Below, piece after piece: positions 12,417 through 21,517 of a stretch of 64,000 nt of DNA; positions within the stretch are counted from its first letter, which is position 1; each line of letters begins with the position of its first letter. A program made the position numbers and the translations under genes. The DNA comes from Tiliqua scincoides (Eukaryota; Chordata; Lepidosauria; Squamata; Scincidae). Under the pieces are notes generated by a model. That model ran no database searches. It was not told the DNA's origin and worked only from the letters and a program-made list of their open reading frames with translations. Location: positions 58,556,356 to 58,620,355 of the forward strand of contig NC_089827.1 in the NCBI RefSeq assembly GCF_035046505.1, written 5' to 3'.

Positions 12417-12740
12417 CTCCCACGGTCCTCGGGCGGGACGAAGGCCCTTGGGGCAGCCGGAGCCGAAGAGCGCCGTGGGGTTTGGCCAGCCGCCCCCACC
12501 TCCTCCCCCCTCCCCGCCCCATTATTAAATCATGGGGAGGGGGCCAGGACGCTCGCCCCACACCGGGGGCTTTTGGGGGCGGCGAGGCCCCCTCCGCCCT
12601 GGGGGGGATTCCAGGGGCCGAGGCTGCCGCCTGAACAGAAGCCCCACAGAGGTCCGGGGGGGGGGAAGGAAAGTTCCAGCACAAAATGGGGCGCCACCAT
12701 CTTCTTCCCCGGTCGGCGCTGATCCGGCTTAAGCAGAGGC
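12417..12740 (-). promoter_or_regulatory. TOB2: Putative TOB2 promoter and non-coding first exon (GC-rich island)
   Basis: This is a strongly GC- and CpG-rich island. On the minus strand an excellent splice donor, GGGAG|GTGAGC, occupies 12411-12416 at the island's edge. Upstream of it are Sp1-like GC boxes (GGGGCGGGG, near 12515-12525) and an AT-rich ATTTAATAA element. Near 12690-12710 there is a YY1-like AAGATGGTGGC. The layout (promoter, ~75-nt exon, donor, intron, coding exon) fits TOB2, whose first exon is non-coding. The assignment is inference: a second promoter-like segment at 20.4-20.76 kb is a competing candidate. The long open frames on both strands here are composition artefacts. 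Confidence 0.45.
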
Positions 12741-12855
12741 GCGACCAGGACCCGGTCTCCTCGCTCCCCCATCCCCACCCTGTCCCCCAAGTGTGGGGCC
12801 ACTGGGCGAGAAAGGAGCCCCACTGTCCTCCCCTAGCCAGCCTGGGGAGGGGATT

Positions 12856-13230
12856 GAGGCTGCAATCCCAGGAACGCTTTCCTGGGAGCAAGCCCCATCA
12901 AGTATAATGGGGGTTACTTCTGAGTAGGCAAGCATAGGATGGAGCTCTCAGGCTGCAATCCTATCCACACTTACTTGGGCGTAAGCCCCATTGACTAGAC
13001 TGGGATTTAGTTCTGAGTAGACATGCCTAGGATTGAGCTCTTAGGCTGCAATCCTATTCACATTTACCTGGGAGTAAGCTCCACTGACTATAATGGGATT
13101 CACTTCTGAGTAGACAGGCATCGGAGTGGACTCTCAGGCTGCAATCCTATCCACACTTTCCTGGGATTAATCCCATTGACTACAATGGGATTTACTACTG
13201 AGTAGATAAGCATACGATTGGCTCTGAATG
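12856..13230 (+). repeat. Tandem array of the ~92-bp hairpin repeat, four units
   Basis: Units start GGCTGCAATCC at about 12856, 12951, 13044 and 13137 (spacing 95, 93, 93). The internal TGAGTAG motif recurs at 12921, 13014, 13107 and 13199 with the same period. Each unit folds on itself: GTAAG(T/C)CCCATT pairs with AATGGGA(C/T)TTAC, and CAATCCTA pairs with TAGGATTG. No coding capacity. Confidence 0.8.
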
Positions 13231-13446
13231 GCCGCAGGATTTCCAGGCCAAAGCCCCTTTTGAGGCTTGATGGGGTCTATCTGGAGGCCTAAGACCAGCA
13301 AGAACAAAATGGTGACCTGGGGAGGGATTTCTTCCCTCCCCCCATTTCACAGCAAATCACTTTCCTGCTAATTCCTCTACCTTGCAATAAAAGGCACACA
13401 AAAACACCCCTCCATTGAAAGAAAGAGGGGAAAGGGCACCTTTGAA

Positions 13447-14128
13447 GAGCCCAATCCTATGTCTGTCTTGTCTACTCAGAGGCAAGTCCCATTATAGTCA
13501 ATGGAACTTACTCCCACGAAAGTATAGATAGGATTGCAGCCTAAGAGACACAGAAAGGCTTTCAGGCTACAATCCTATACACACTTACCTGGAGGTAAGC
13601 CCCACTGAATATAATGGGACAAGGTTTGCGTAAATAGGTATAGGATTGTGCTCTAAGTCCAGGATTTTCTCCCCTAAAGGGGCAGGGCAGAAGCAGAGCT
13701 ATCCAGATCTGGGGAGCCTGTTTTTCTTCATTGCAAGGGTGGAAGGGAAGGAAGAACCAACCCAAGAATTTGCTCCCCTGAACCAGAAAGGGGCGACTCA
13801 AAATCGAATTGACACCTGGATGAAGTGCACAAATCCTATGCCTGTCTACACAGAAGCACGTCCCATTGTCTTTCAATGGAGCTGACTCTCAGGAAAGCGT
13901 GCATAGAATCTGCACCGGAAAAGCCCAAACCTATACATGCCTACTCAGAAGTAAGCGCCATTATAGTCAATGGGGCTTACGCCCAGGAAAGTGTGGATAG
14001 GATTGTAGCCCAAGTCCCTTAGCACAACCTCAATCTCAAGGCTACCATCCTAGGCACACTTTCCTAGAAGCAAGCCCCACTGAACATAATGGGGCTTACT
14101 TCTGAGTAGACCCGCTTAGGACTGGGCT
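13447..14128. repeat. Cluster of ~92-bp hairpin repeat units, mixed orientation
   Basis: About five further units of the same hairpin repeat lie at roughly 13447-13545 (inverted), 13564-13657 (direct), 13822-13912 and 13922-14012 (inverted) and 14038-14128 (direct). They are recognised by ACTCAGA(A/G)G(T/C)AAG, CCATTATAGTCAATGG and TAGGATTG. They are separated by short unrelated sequence. With the preceding array they make nine units in 1.3 kb. Confidence 0.75.
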
Positions 14129-15223
14129 GTGAGTCGCGCAGTCTCAAGAAGGGGGGGGGGAATCATGCATTACAAACAGGTTTTAAAAGCTGACACCTAA
14201 ACAGTGCAACTCGGGAGATCCTCACTCCCCTTTCTCTGCCCCCCCCAAGCCACTTACTTGCTTCTTTCCAGCACCTGCTGAGTCGGTTCTGCCTCTTTCC
14301 AGGGTTGATCTCCAAGGTGTCTATTCCTTTGCAGGCTGATGTGCTGGTGGTGCTGCTGCTGATGGGTGTTCAGTGTCTGTTGCTTTAATTCAGTGGATGT
14401 TATTTAGGTCCCTTCTCCCCCTTCTACAAGTGGGGTGGGGGGATGTTGACTGGGGCGCCCCCTCCTGCCTTCCACCTTCCCTCCGCAGGGATCCTGCAGC
14501 CACCCTCTCCCTGGCCCAAAGTGAGCAAAGTAAATGAAAAGTTTCACCCTTAGCAACCCTGCGCAGGGATATCCTCCTCCACGCCCAGGGTGACGCGTCC
14601 TGCGAAGGACAAGGAAGGAGGTAAAAGCGAGGGAGGGAGGCCGGAACTACTTCCCCAAACGCCAGCTTCACATTAACTCGTTCTGTGCCAAGCGCCTAGA
14701 GGTGTTGCAGGCAGGGCCTAGGAGAGGGGGGTAAAGGGGTTATTTGTACTGGGGCTCAGGGTCAGAAAGGGGGCCCAGGAGCCAAAGGAGGGGGCCCAGA
14801 AAGTTCCTGGGACCTGACATTTTCTGATCTCACCCAAACTCACTGCCTATGCTTGATACTGGAGGCACAACCCTGGGCATGCAGTGGCAACTGCTGCTGC
14901 AGACAATACACACCAGGCCCAGAAATGCATCCATGACACTCCTGAACACAGTGTCAAATCTGGGAGTAAACTGGCCTACTATAGTAGCTCTTTGGCTTGT
15001 GGATCTGATAACCACGAAGGAGTGTATGGGGTACAGCTGCAAGGCTACAGTGTGAGCATAAATACAGTGATGCTAATTTTCAGCAACAGTTTTCTAAATT
15101 TCAAATATTTTAAAGAGACTTAGGAGTGTGTTTGGTTTTCCATATTACTTTATCTAGCTGCCAATGCTGCATGGTTGGGTAGACCTGGCCTCCACATCCA
15201 GAAGGCTGGTAGACCTGGGCTCA
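14129..15223. other. Intergenic stretch with a GC-rich patch
   Basis: Between 14220 and 14700 the sequence is GC-rich, with moderate CpG. A minus-strand GCAA|GTAAGT at about 14253 could be a weak splice donor, so an alternative TOB2 first exon here cannot be excluded. The remainder (14700-15220) is unique sequence in which I see no gene. Confidence 0.3.
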
Positions 15224-16152
15224 CAAGAACATAAGAACAGCCCCACTGGATCAGGCCATAGGTCCATCTAGTCCAGCTTCCTGTATCTCACAGCGGCCCA
15301 CCAAATGCCCCAAGAAGCACACCAGATAACAAGAGACCGGCATCCTGGTGCCCTCCCTTGCATCTGGCATTTTGACATAACCCATTTCTAAAATCAGGAG
15401 GTTGCGCATACACATCATGGGTTATAACCTGTGATGGATTTTTCCTCCAGAAACTTGTCCAATTCCCTTTTAAAGGCGTCCAGGCCAGTCGCCATCACCA
15501 CATCCTGTGGCAAAGAGTTCCACAGACCAACCGCACGCTGAGTAAAGAAATATTTTCTTTTGTCTGTTCTAACTCTCCCAACACTCAATTTTAGAGGATG
15601 TCCCCTGGTTCTGGTGTTACGTGAGAGTGTAAAGAACATCTCCCTATCCACTCTGTCCATCCCCTGCATAATTTTGTGTCTCAATCATGCCCCCCCTCAG
15701 GCGCCTCTTTTCTAGGCTGAAGAGGCCCAAATGCCTCTTCTGTGGTGTGTGGTCCGTCTGTGTGTTTGGTCTGTGGAACTCCTTGCCACAGGATGTGGTG
15801 CTGGCGTCTAGCCTAGACGCCTTTAAAAGGGGATTGGACAAGTTTCTGGAGGAAAAATCCATTATGGGGTACAAGCCATGATGTGTATGCGCAACCTCCT
15901 GATTTTAGAAATGGGTTATGTCAGAATGCCAGATGCAGGGGAGGGCACCAGGATGAGGTCTCTTGTTATCTGGTGTGCTCCCTGGGGCATTTGGTGGGCC
16001 GCTGTGAGATACAGGAAGCTGGACTAGATGGGCCTATGGCCTGATCCAGTGGGGCTGTTCTTATGTTCTTATGCCGTAGCCTTTCCTCATAAGGAAGGTG
16101 CCCCAGCCCCGTAATCATCTTAGTTGCTCTCTTTTACACCTTTTCCATTTCC
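15224..16152 (-). mobile_element. CR1-type LINE 3' fragment (interrupted)
   Basis: A minus-strand CR1 tail starts at the ATAAGAACATAAGAACAG repeat and runs through the 3' UTR. Next comes the conserved end of the reverse-transcriptase ORF (residues like [20 protein letters not shown] and [10 protein letters not shown]), then the adjacent part up to about 16152. It is 5'-truncated, as is usual for CR1. It is split at about 15735 by a second CR1 in the other orientation and resumes at 16073 with the sequence expected to follow. Confidence 0.85.
15735..16072 (+). mobile_element. CR1-type LINE 3' fragment inserted into another CR1
   Basis: A plus-strand CR1 end encodes [20 protein letters not shown] and [10 protein letters not shown], then the 3' UTR and the tail GGGGCTGTTCTTATGTTCTT. 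The minus-strand CR1 continues on both sides, so this copy inserted into an existing CR1. The left junction is approximate (15735-15765) because the bases there are ambiguous. Confidence 0.75.
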
Positions 16153-16440
16153 AACACCTCTTCCATTTCCAAAGGCTCCAAAGACTATTCTGGCTGTCAG
16201 CACCCTCCTGCTGCCCAATTTGCCCCCCCCCCATTCTGCCTTCCCCCATTGCCTTTTTCCCCTTTGGGAAGGGGCCCAAAAGAAACTTTGTACCCCCTGA
16301 TAAAATTTCTCTCAGAGGTGCTGGTTGCAGACGCTGCTTGTGAGAGCCATCAGAAAAGAATGCCTGTCAAATGGCCTCTTGCTCATTTTCCTTGCATGCT
16401 GTTTCAGTGCATTTCCTTTGGCAACCCTGGTGATCTGTCT

Positions 16441-16690
16441 CAGGCTGCAATCCTAGCCGCACTTTCCTGGGAGTAAGTCCCATATGACTGTAGTGGGACT
16501 TACTTCTGAGTAGACATGCCTAGGATTGGGCTCTCAGGCTTTTGACTATATTGGGACTTCTGAGTAGACATGCCTAGGATTGGGCTCTCAGGCTACAATC
16601 CTGTCCACACTTTCCTGGGAGTAAGTCCCATTGACTATAATAAGTCTTACTTCTGAGTACACATGCATAGGATTGGGCTCTCAGGCATCT
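16441..16690 (+). repeat. Cluster of ~92-bp hairpin repeat, about 2.5 units
   Basis: TGAGTAG or TGAGTAC occurs at 16507, 16561 and 16654. The last spacing is 93 bp and the first is 54 bp, indicating one unit with an internal loss. Units carry CTGGGAGTAAGTCCCAT and GCCTAGGATTGGGCTCTCAG. Confidence 0.75.
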
Positions 16691-18256
16691 TCCCTGAACT
16701 GCACAGCAGCGGAGCACACCATAGATTCCTTAATGCGGATTAGATCTCCTTGAGTTGGTTCCCAGTAAACATGCATAAAGATCAGGCAGGGTGCATGCCT
16801 GAGATCTCCTGTTTTAGATTTCAAGGCTTCCTCCCCTCTTAACACATTAACATGTGCAAGTTAAATGGGAATAACAACCACCTCTTGATTGATAAATTCC
16901 ATATGTTTACCACCTTTTAACATATTTAACTATATGCTGATGTTTACATGCTATATGTAGTTTATATGTAGCAAAAACTATATATGCTTTTACTACCCCT
17001 TCATGACTGTAAGTACAGAATCAAAAGGTGGCAGTTATTCCATATTAACTAAAAAGTAGGGAGGAGGTATTGTGTACAAAGCATGCAATCTTGACCAACA
17101 GGCTGATCTTGCACATTCATTCTGGAAGCAAGTCCTGCTGTGCTTAGTGTCTTCTTCATAGAAGTAAAGCATCTTTGAATTGGACTAGCCTGTCTCTTCA
17201 CCCACCCCTTCCCACTGCAGATTTCTCCCAGCTTTTTTTTTTGTCCCAGACAACAGTGGGGACTGTGTGTTCTGTGTAAATAATAGTTTTGTGCATTAGA
17301 AAGGCATATTGCTGGTTGTGTGTATCGCTAAAGATGTGCTGTTTGTTCAGATGTTTCATAATTAAACAGCATGCCGGTAAACAACAACACATCACCATTT
17401 CATAGAGGACAAGCCCTCTCCCCAAACATATTCAGGATAGATTTGGAGACCCTGGTTGTGGCAAGGGCTCATTTTTTCCAAAGGCAATACTGTATTCTAT
17501 CTTGTTTCTGGGCTCCTTCAAAACCACTTAATGTAAATTATACCTTAATACAAGTTGACCACAATTTTAGTTCACTCCATCAAAAAGGAGTTGTCCTCAT
17601 CCCAATACTGATAATGCATATTTCTTTGCAGGGATTATTTTCTAACCAAGAAAACAATGAGAACAGAACCCAGTGGCTTCATTTAAGCCCTAAAAACATT
17701 TGTTTAAGCAGATAAAGTAAACTGAAGATTATAGTCAGAATTTTGTTGTTCTTTTCTGCTCATTCAAATTCTAGTATCTGTTCGTATTAAATTCTTCTCT
17801 CCAGGGAAAAGCTGCTTGCAGTTTAAGCATACATTATCTGGGCAAGTGTGTACAGAAACTAATATTCTATGTTCATTCCTGCCTGTTTATTGTTTCTACG
17901 TGACAGAAAAAACCCACTTGATGTGCTGCCCTCACTCAACTTTCTGCATGCTGTATTACAAAAGATGGGTGGGGGGGAGAGGAGAGAGTTTCTCAATTTC
18001 CTGCAGCCCAATACTCAAACCAGTTACAGGAGGAGGAGACTCACAGGAGAAGCCATGCTAAAGGGGGGAGGAATGGTTTCACAGCAACCTTTTCCAGGGT
18101 CTTAATATTCCTTTCAAATGCTGCCACAGTAAAAGCCTTCATCAGGAAACCTAGCACTACAGCCTGCCCCAGTGTTTCTGGAGAGTCCTCCCCAGAAAAG
18201 GGTTACTATATCCTGGCTGGACATGGCGGATGAAGCCTACTGCCCTGCATGTCATA
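16691..18256. other. Intergenic sequence without recognised genes
   Basis: AT-rich unique sequence. Short open frames (for example 17371-17715) show no family resemblance or splice context. I see no gene, RNA or clear repeat apart from homopolymer runs. Confidence 0.4.
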
Positions 18257-18412
18257 TAAGTTCATCTTTAATATATTCATTTATGTATACTTATGTAAAT
18301 TTATTCAAATTTTAAATGTAAATTAATTCTTTTTCTCCCCCCCCCCCCCGCTCTCTGACACAGTGTCAGAGAGATGATGTGGCCCTCCTGCCAAAAACTT
18401 TGGACATCCCTG
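18257..18412 (+). mobile_element. hAT element fragment (family of 25831)
   Basis: The right end TTTGGACATCCCTG, preceded by TCAGAGAGATGATGTGGCCC and the AT-rich TTCATTTATGTATACTTATG segment, matches the right third of the hAT copy at 25831-26277. The left terminus is missing. A C-run at about 18340-18350 lies inside. Confidence 0.65.
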
Positions 18413-18990
18413 GTGTAGACTAAAGAGAATCATACCTACGTTCCATTGAAACTAATGGGACTCAAGTTAGTCATGACTAATTTGTCTCATTGATTTCAAT
18501 GATGCTTAGTCAAGACTGACTAACTTTGGATACAAAAACCAGCCATTGCTCGCACTGGCACTTATCCATCTTCCTCACCATGTGATCCTGTAGCTTTAGG
18601 AGACACACATGTATATAATTAACCCATTGATTCCTAAAATATTTTTGTTAGTCAGCACTGGATGAATTATGTTGTCTGCAAGATAGGCTCCAACACGTAC
18701 AGTTGTAAAAAAAATATTCCAGTGCATATATGATTGCAATAAGCTCATTTTAACAAATACTGAATGCGATTGTTTCTAACCTATTAAATATGCTGGCGTA
18801 AAAAGGCACCTGCCCAGGAAGCAATGTTCATCATGGCCTGCCTGCCTTGAGCCTCCCTCCCATCTTAAAAACACTTCCAAGGGTCTCTTGTGCATTTTTA
18901 TGCAAAGGGGAGAGGACAAATCCTTATAAGTACAGAAATCTCTCTCCTCCATGCCCAACAGTGTATTCCTCTACATGTCTGATTACTAAG

Positions 18991-19163
18991 GGCCCAATTT
19001 TATCCAATTTTCCAGTGCCGGTGGAGCCATGCCAATGGGGCTTGCATCCTGTGGTGGGGAGGCAGTCCCAGAGGCCTCCTCAAGGTATGGAAACATTTGT
19101 TCCTTTACCTCAGGGCTGCATTGCGGCTGCACCAGTGCTAGAAAGTTGGATAGGATTGGGCCC
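18991..19163. repeat. ~175-bp MITE with long inverted repeats (GGGCCCAATCC family)
   Basis: The element starts GGGCCCAATTTTATCCAATTTT and ends with the inverted form AAAGTTGGATAGGATTGGGC. CAGTGCCGGTGGAGCC and its inverted partner GGCTGCACCAGTGCT extend the inverted repeats. The middle holds CCTCCTCAAGGTATGG. Related copies are at 19352, 43591 and 58231. Superfamily unknown. Confidence 0.6.
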
Positions 19164-19165
19164 TA

Positions 19166-19303
19166 AGGCTACAATCCTATGCACACATTCCTGGGAACAG
19201 TCCCCATTGAACATAATGGGACTTACTTTTGAGTAAACCACATAGAATTGGGCTGCAAGCCCCACTTAGCTTAATGGGACTTACTCCCAAGTAAGCAAGC
19301 ATA
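19166..19303. repeat. ~92-bp hairpin repeat, about 1.5 units
   Basis: GGCTACAATCCTATGCACAC leads to CCCCATTGAACATAATGGGA and then a partial second unit with AATGGGACTTACTCCCAAGT. It abuts the MITE ending at 19163. Confidence 0.7.
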
Positions 19304-19351
19304 GGAAAGCTGAGTCATCAAATATTGTGTTTCCCATATCATTTTGACTGA

Positions 19352-19543
19352 GAGCCCTATGCTATCTAACTTTCCAGCACTGAAGCTGCTGTGCCAATGG
19401 GCAGTGTGCTGGATCCTGTGGTGGTGGTGGTGGGGAGCAGTCATGGTCATGGAGCCTCCTCAAGGTAAGGGAATATTTGTTCTCTTACCTCAGGGCCGCA
19501 TTGTGGCTGCACCTGTGCTGGAAAGTTGGAAAGGATTGGGCCC
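19352..19543. repeat. MITE of the GGGCCCAATCC family, second copy
   Basis: The left end has CCCTATGCTATCTAACTTTC and the right end GGAAAGTTGGAAAGGATTGG. The internal CCTCCTCAAGGTAAGG and CTTACCTCAGGGC are as in the neighbouring copy at 18991. A (GGT)n expansion lies at about 19418-19433. Confidence 0.55.
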
Positions 19544-19693
19544 AGAGTGATGTTTGTGGCTAAGCTAGACTATTTTGATGCAAACGTGGCCTTTTTTGCA
19601 TTGGCCCCCTTGATCATCAAATGGGCCTTATTTGAATGATGCAGTGATAGTTTGCTTTACTGTGCCCCCCCCAACTTTCTTATCAGTAATGTA

Positions 19694-20144
19694 CAGGGAG
19701 GTGTACAGGGTGGAGGGGCAGGTGAGACAGAGCCTCCCCACTGGAGTCCTTTGAAAAATGTTGCAGCCATGCGAGGCACCCAAGCACTCTGAACCCATGT
19801 GCAGAGGGAGAGGAGGGAGGGAGAGCAGAACATTGGGGGAAAATGGCTGTCAATGCTTTAGCAGGCTTTGGGTTCTGTTACAGGGCTCGGGGCTCCAACA
19901 GGGACATGCAGTGGGTGGGGAGGCAGGTGAGGCAGTGCTTCCCCACCGGAGTCATTTGAAAAGCGCCACTGCCATGCGAGGTACTCAAGCACCCTCAACT
20001 CATGTGCTCTGCAGGGTGTGGGGTCCAGGGTTATGCTCCGCATGTGAGTTGAGGGTGCTTGGGTGCCTCACAGGGCAGCAGCGGTGCTTTTCTCCAGTGG
20101 GGAGGCAGTGCCTCACCTGCCTCCCCACCCACCACACGTCCCTG
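19694..20144. mobile_element. hAT-like element with duplicated left end
   Basis: The termini are CAGGGAGGTGTACAGGGTGG at left and its inverted form CCACACGTCCCTG at right. Possible 8-bp target copies are GTAATGTA and GTACTGAA (6/8). A second left-end-like sequence, CAGGGACATGCAGTGGGTGG, starts at 19899 and is followed by the same GGAGTC..TTTGAAAA..GCCATGCGAGG order. The element therefore either took in another copy or carries an internal duplication. No coding capacity. Confidence 0.5.
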
Positions 20145-20399
20145 GTACTGAATAGGCTTGCTGGAACTTTTTGTGGCGATTCAAGTGTGCTATATCAAGA
20201 TCTTCCAGGTGCATGGAAGGTGGGAAGGCTCCATCAGCTGCCTTTCCAGCGCCCTCCTTCCATGCACACCAAGAGCACATCTCTCCCTGAGCATGTTCAT
20301 TCCCCAGGCACTGGAGGGCATGCAAATCAGCTCGCGTCCTTTAAACCAAACCCCACAAGGCAGGGATGTCAGATGGCATTTTAACTATTCATGGGGACC

Positions 20400-20760
20400 C
20401 ATTTTTCCAGCAGCCTCCAAGAACAGGCGGTTGCTCCTCCGCGCCACTCCGGGACTACTTTTCCTTGCCAGCCCTGCCCCTGTGCATCGCCTCCATCCAC
20501 GTAACTTCAGACGCAAGCAAGTCCTGAGACAAGCAGAGCGACCTGCAAGGTGTAGAAGCGCAGGCAGGCTGTTCTAAAAATAGCTGCGCCCTGTTAGCAA
20601 CAGCCTTCCTATTGGCTGGAGGTGTCAGGTGGGGGTTCGTTGGATTGGTCTGCTGCATCAGCCAGTAGGCTGAAAGAGGTGGGTGAGAGGGAGGGAGGGG
20701 AACGGGAGCTGGAGGTAGTGGAGGATGATGGGAAGTGTAGTTTTCTTTTGGAAAGTAGCC
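20400..20760 (-). promoter_or_regulatory. Promoter-like segment (ZNF143-type site, inverted CCAAT boxes)
   Basis: On the minus strand the order is an ACTACACTTCCCATC motif resembling the ZNF143/STAF site (about 20727-20741), then CCAAT boxes at 20644-20648 and 20611-20619, then CTATTTTTAG (20574-20583), a MEF2-like AT element. A CpG-containing stretch follows down to 20420. The spacing is typical of a minus-strand polymerase II promoter. No downstream exon with a strong donor is evident. It could be an alternative TOB2 promoter, a non-coding RNA promoter or chance. Confidence 0.35.
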
Positions 20761-20894
20761 CCAGCCCTGTGGCTGTCAAATCAACATACTACTGTATTTT
20801 GAGAATGTTTAATACCAGAAAACAGGGTGAAAGTTGTGGTGTTTGAATAAGAACAGGAATGCATTTTATTTGCTCATATTGATATGTTGTTCTG

Positions 20895-21057
20895 ACTCCT
20901 TACTCCTGGGTAAGCATGGGTAGGATTGCAGACTAGGATTGTTCAAAATTTTCCTGCTTGATTATGTCATTTCCGGTCAGGACATCACTGCCGGTGGGTC
21001 CTGACAGATTCTCATTCTAAAAAGTGGGTCCCGGTGCTAAACATTTGAGAACCACTG
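20895..21057 (+). mobile_element. hAT fragment (CAGTGTTTCTCAAACTGTGG family), right half
   Basis: Sequence from TTACTCCTGGGTAAGCATGG to the terminus TTTGAGAACCACTG matches the right half of the copies at 33967 and 49663. The left end is absent. Confidence 0.65.
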
Positions 21058-21287
21058 ATTTAAGGTGTTTTGTATTCTCTCCTTCACCCCACCCCTGTCT
21101 GCCTGCACACAGAGCATTTTAGTGGGGATGGGGGCACACAGTATACAGAGCATCTGAACTCCCCCCCCCCATGGGTCACACACAGTGAAGCTCAGTCTGT
21201 GTCGGTCTCTTGCCTGACTGCATGGTTCATAAGGATGTACTGCATATAGTACCATACTTTTTCTTCATCTGGACTATTTCTCTAATA

Positions 21288-21517
21288 CAGCCATTTTCAA
21301 CCATTGGGCCATGGCACATTGGTGTGCCACGAGTGGTTCACAGGTGTGCCACAGGAATTTGGGGGAAGGTCATTTATTAGTAGGACCAATGGGGGACGTG
21401 AGCCCCCCCCCCGGCAGTATGGTGTGCCTTGTCAATTGTCAAAAACCTGATGGTGTGCCTTGACAATTTTAGTGCCTTGTCAGTGTGCTGTGAGATGAAA
21501 AAGGTTGAAAATCACTG
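21288..21517 (+). mobile_element. hAT element, 230 bp, perfect 8-bp target duplication
   Basis: The termini CAGCCATTTTCAACCATTGG and GGTTGAAAATCACTG are inverted repeats. CTCTAATA flanks both sides (21280-21287 and 21518-21525). Eight-base duplications with CAG..CTG termini define the hAT superfamily. Non-autonomous: no transposase. A related copy is at 33771-33958. Confidence 0.85.

Noticed and set aside
11575-12891. Several long overlapping open frames on both strands (up to 276 codons)
   Set aside because: They arise from very GC-rich sequence poor in stop codons, show only low-complexity Pro/Gly/Arg/Ala translation, overlap each other on both strands and cover a palindrome and a likely non-coding exon.
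12856-14128. CRISPR-like regular spacing
   Set aside because: The repeated unit makes up the whole period with no unique spacers, and the sequence is vertebrate; it is a tandem interspersed repeat.
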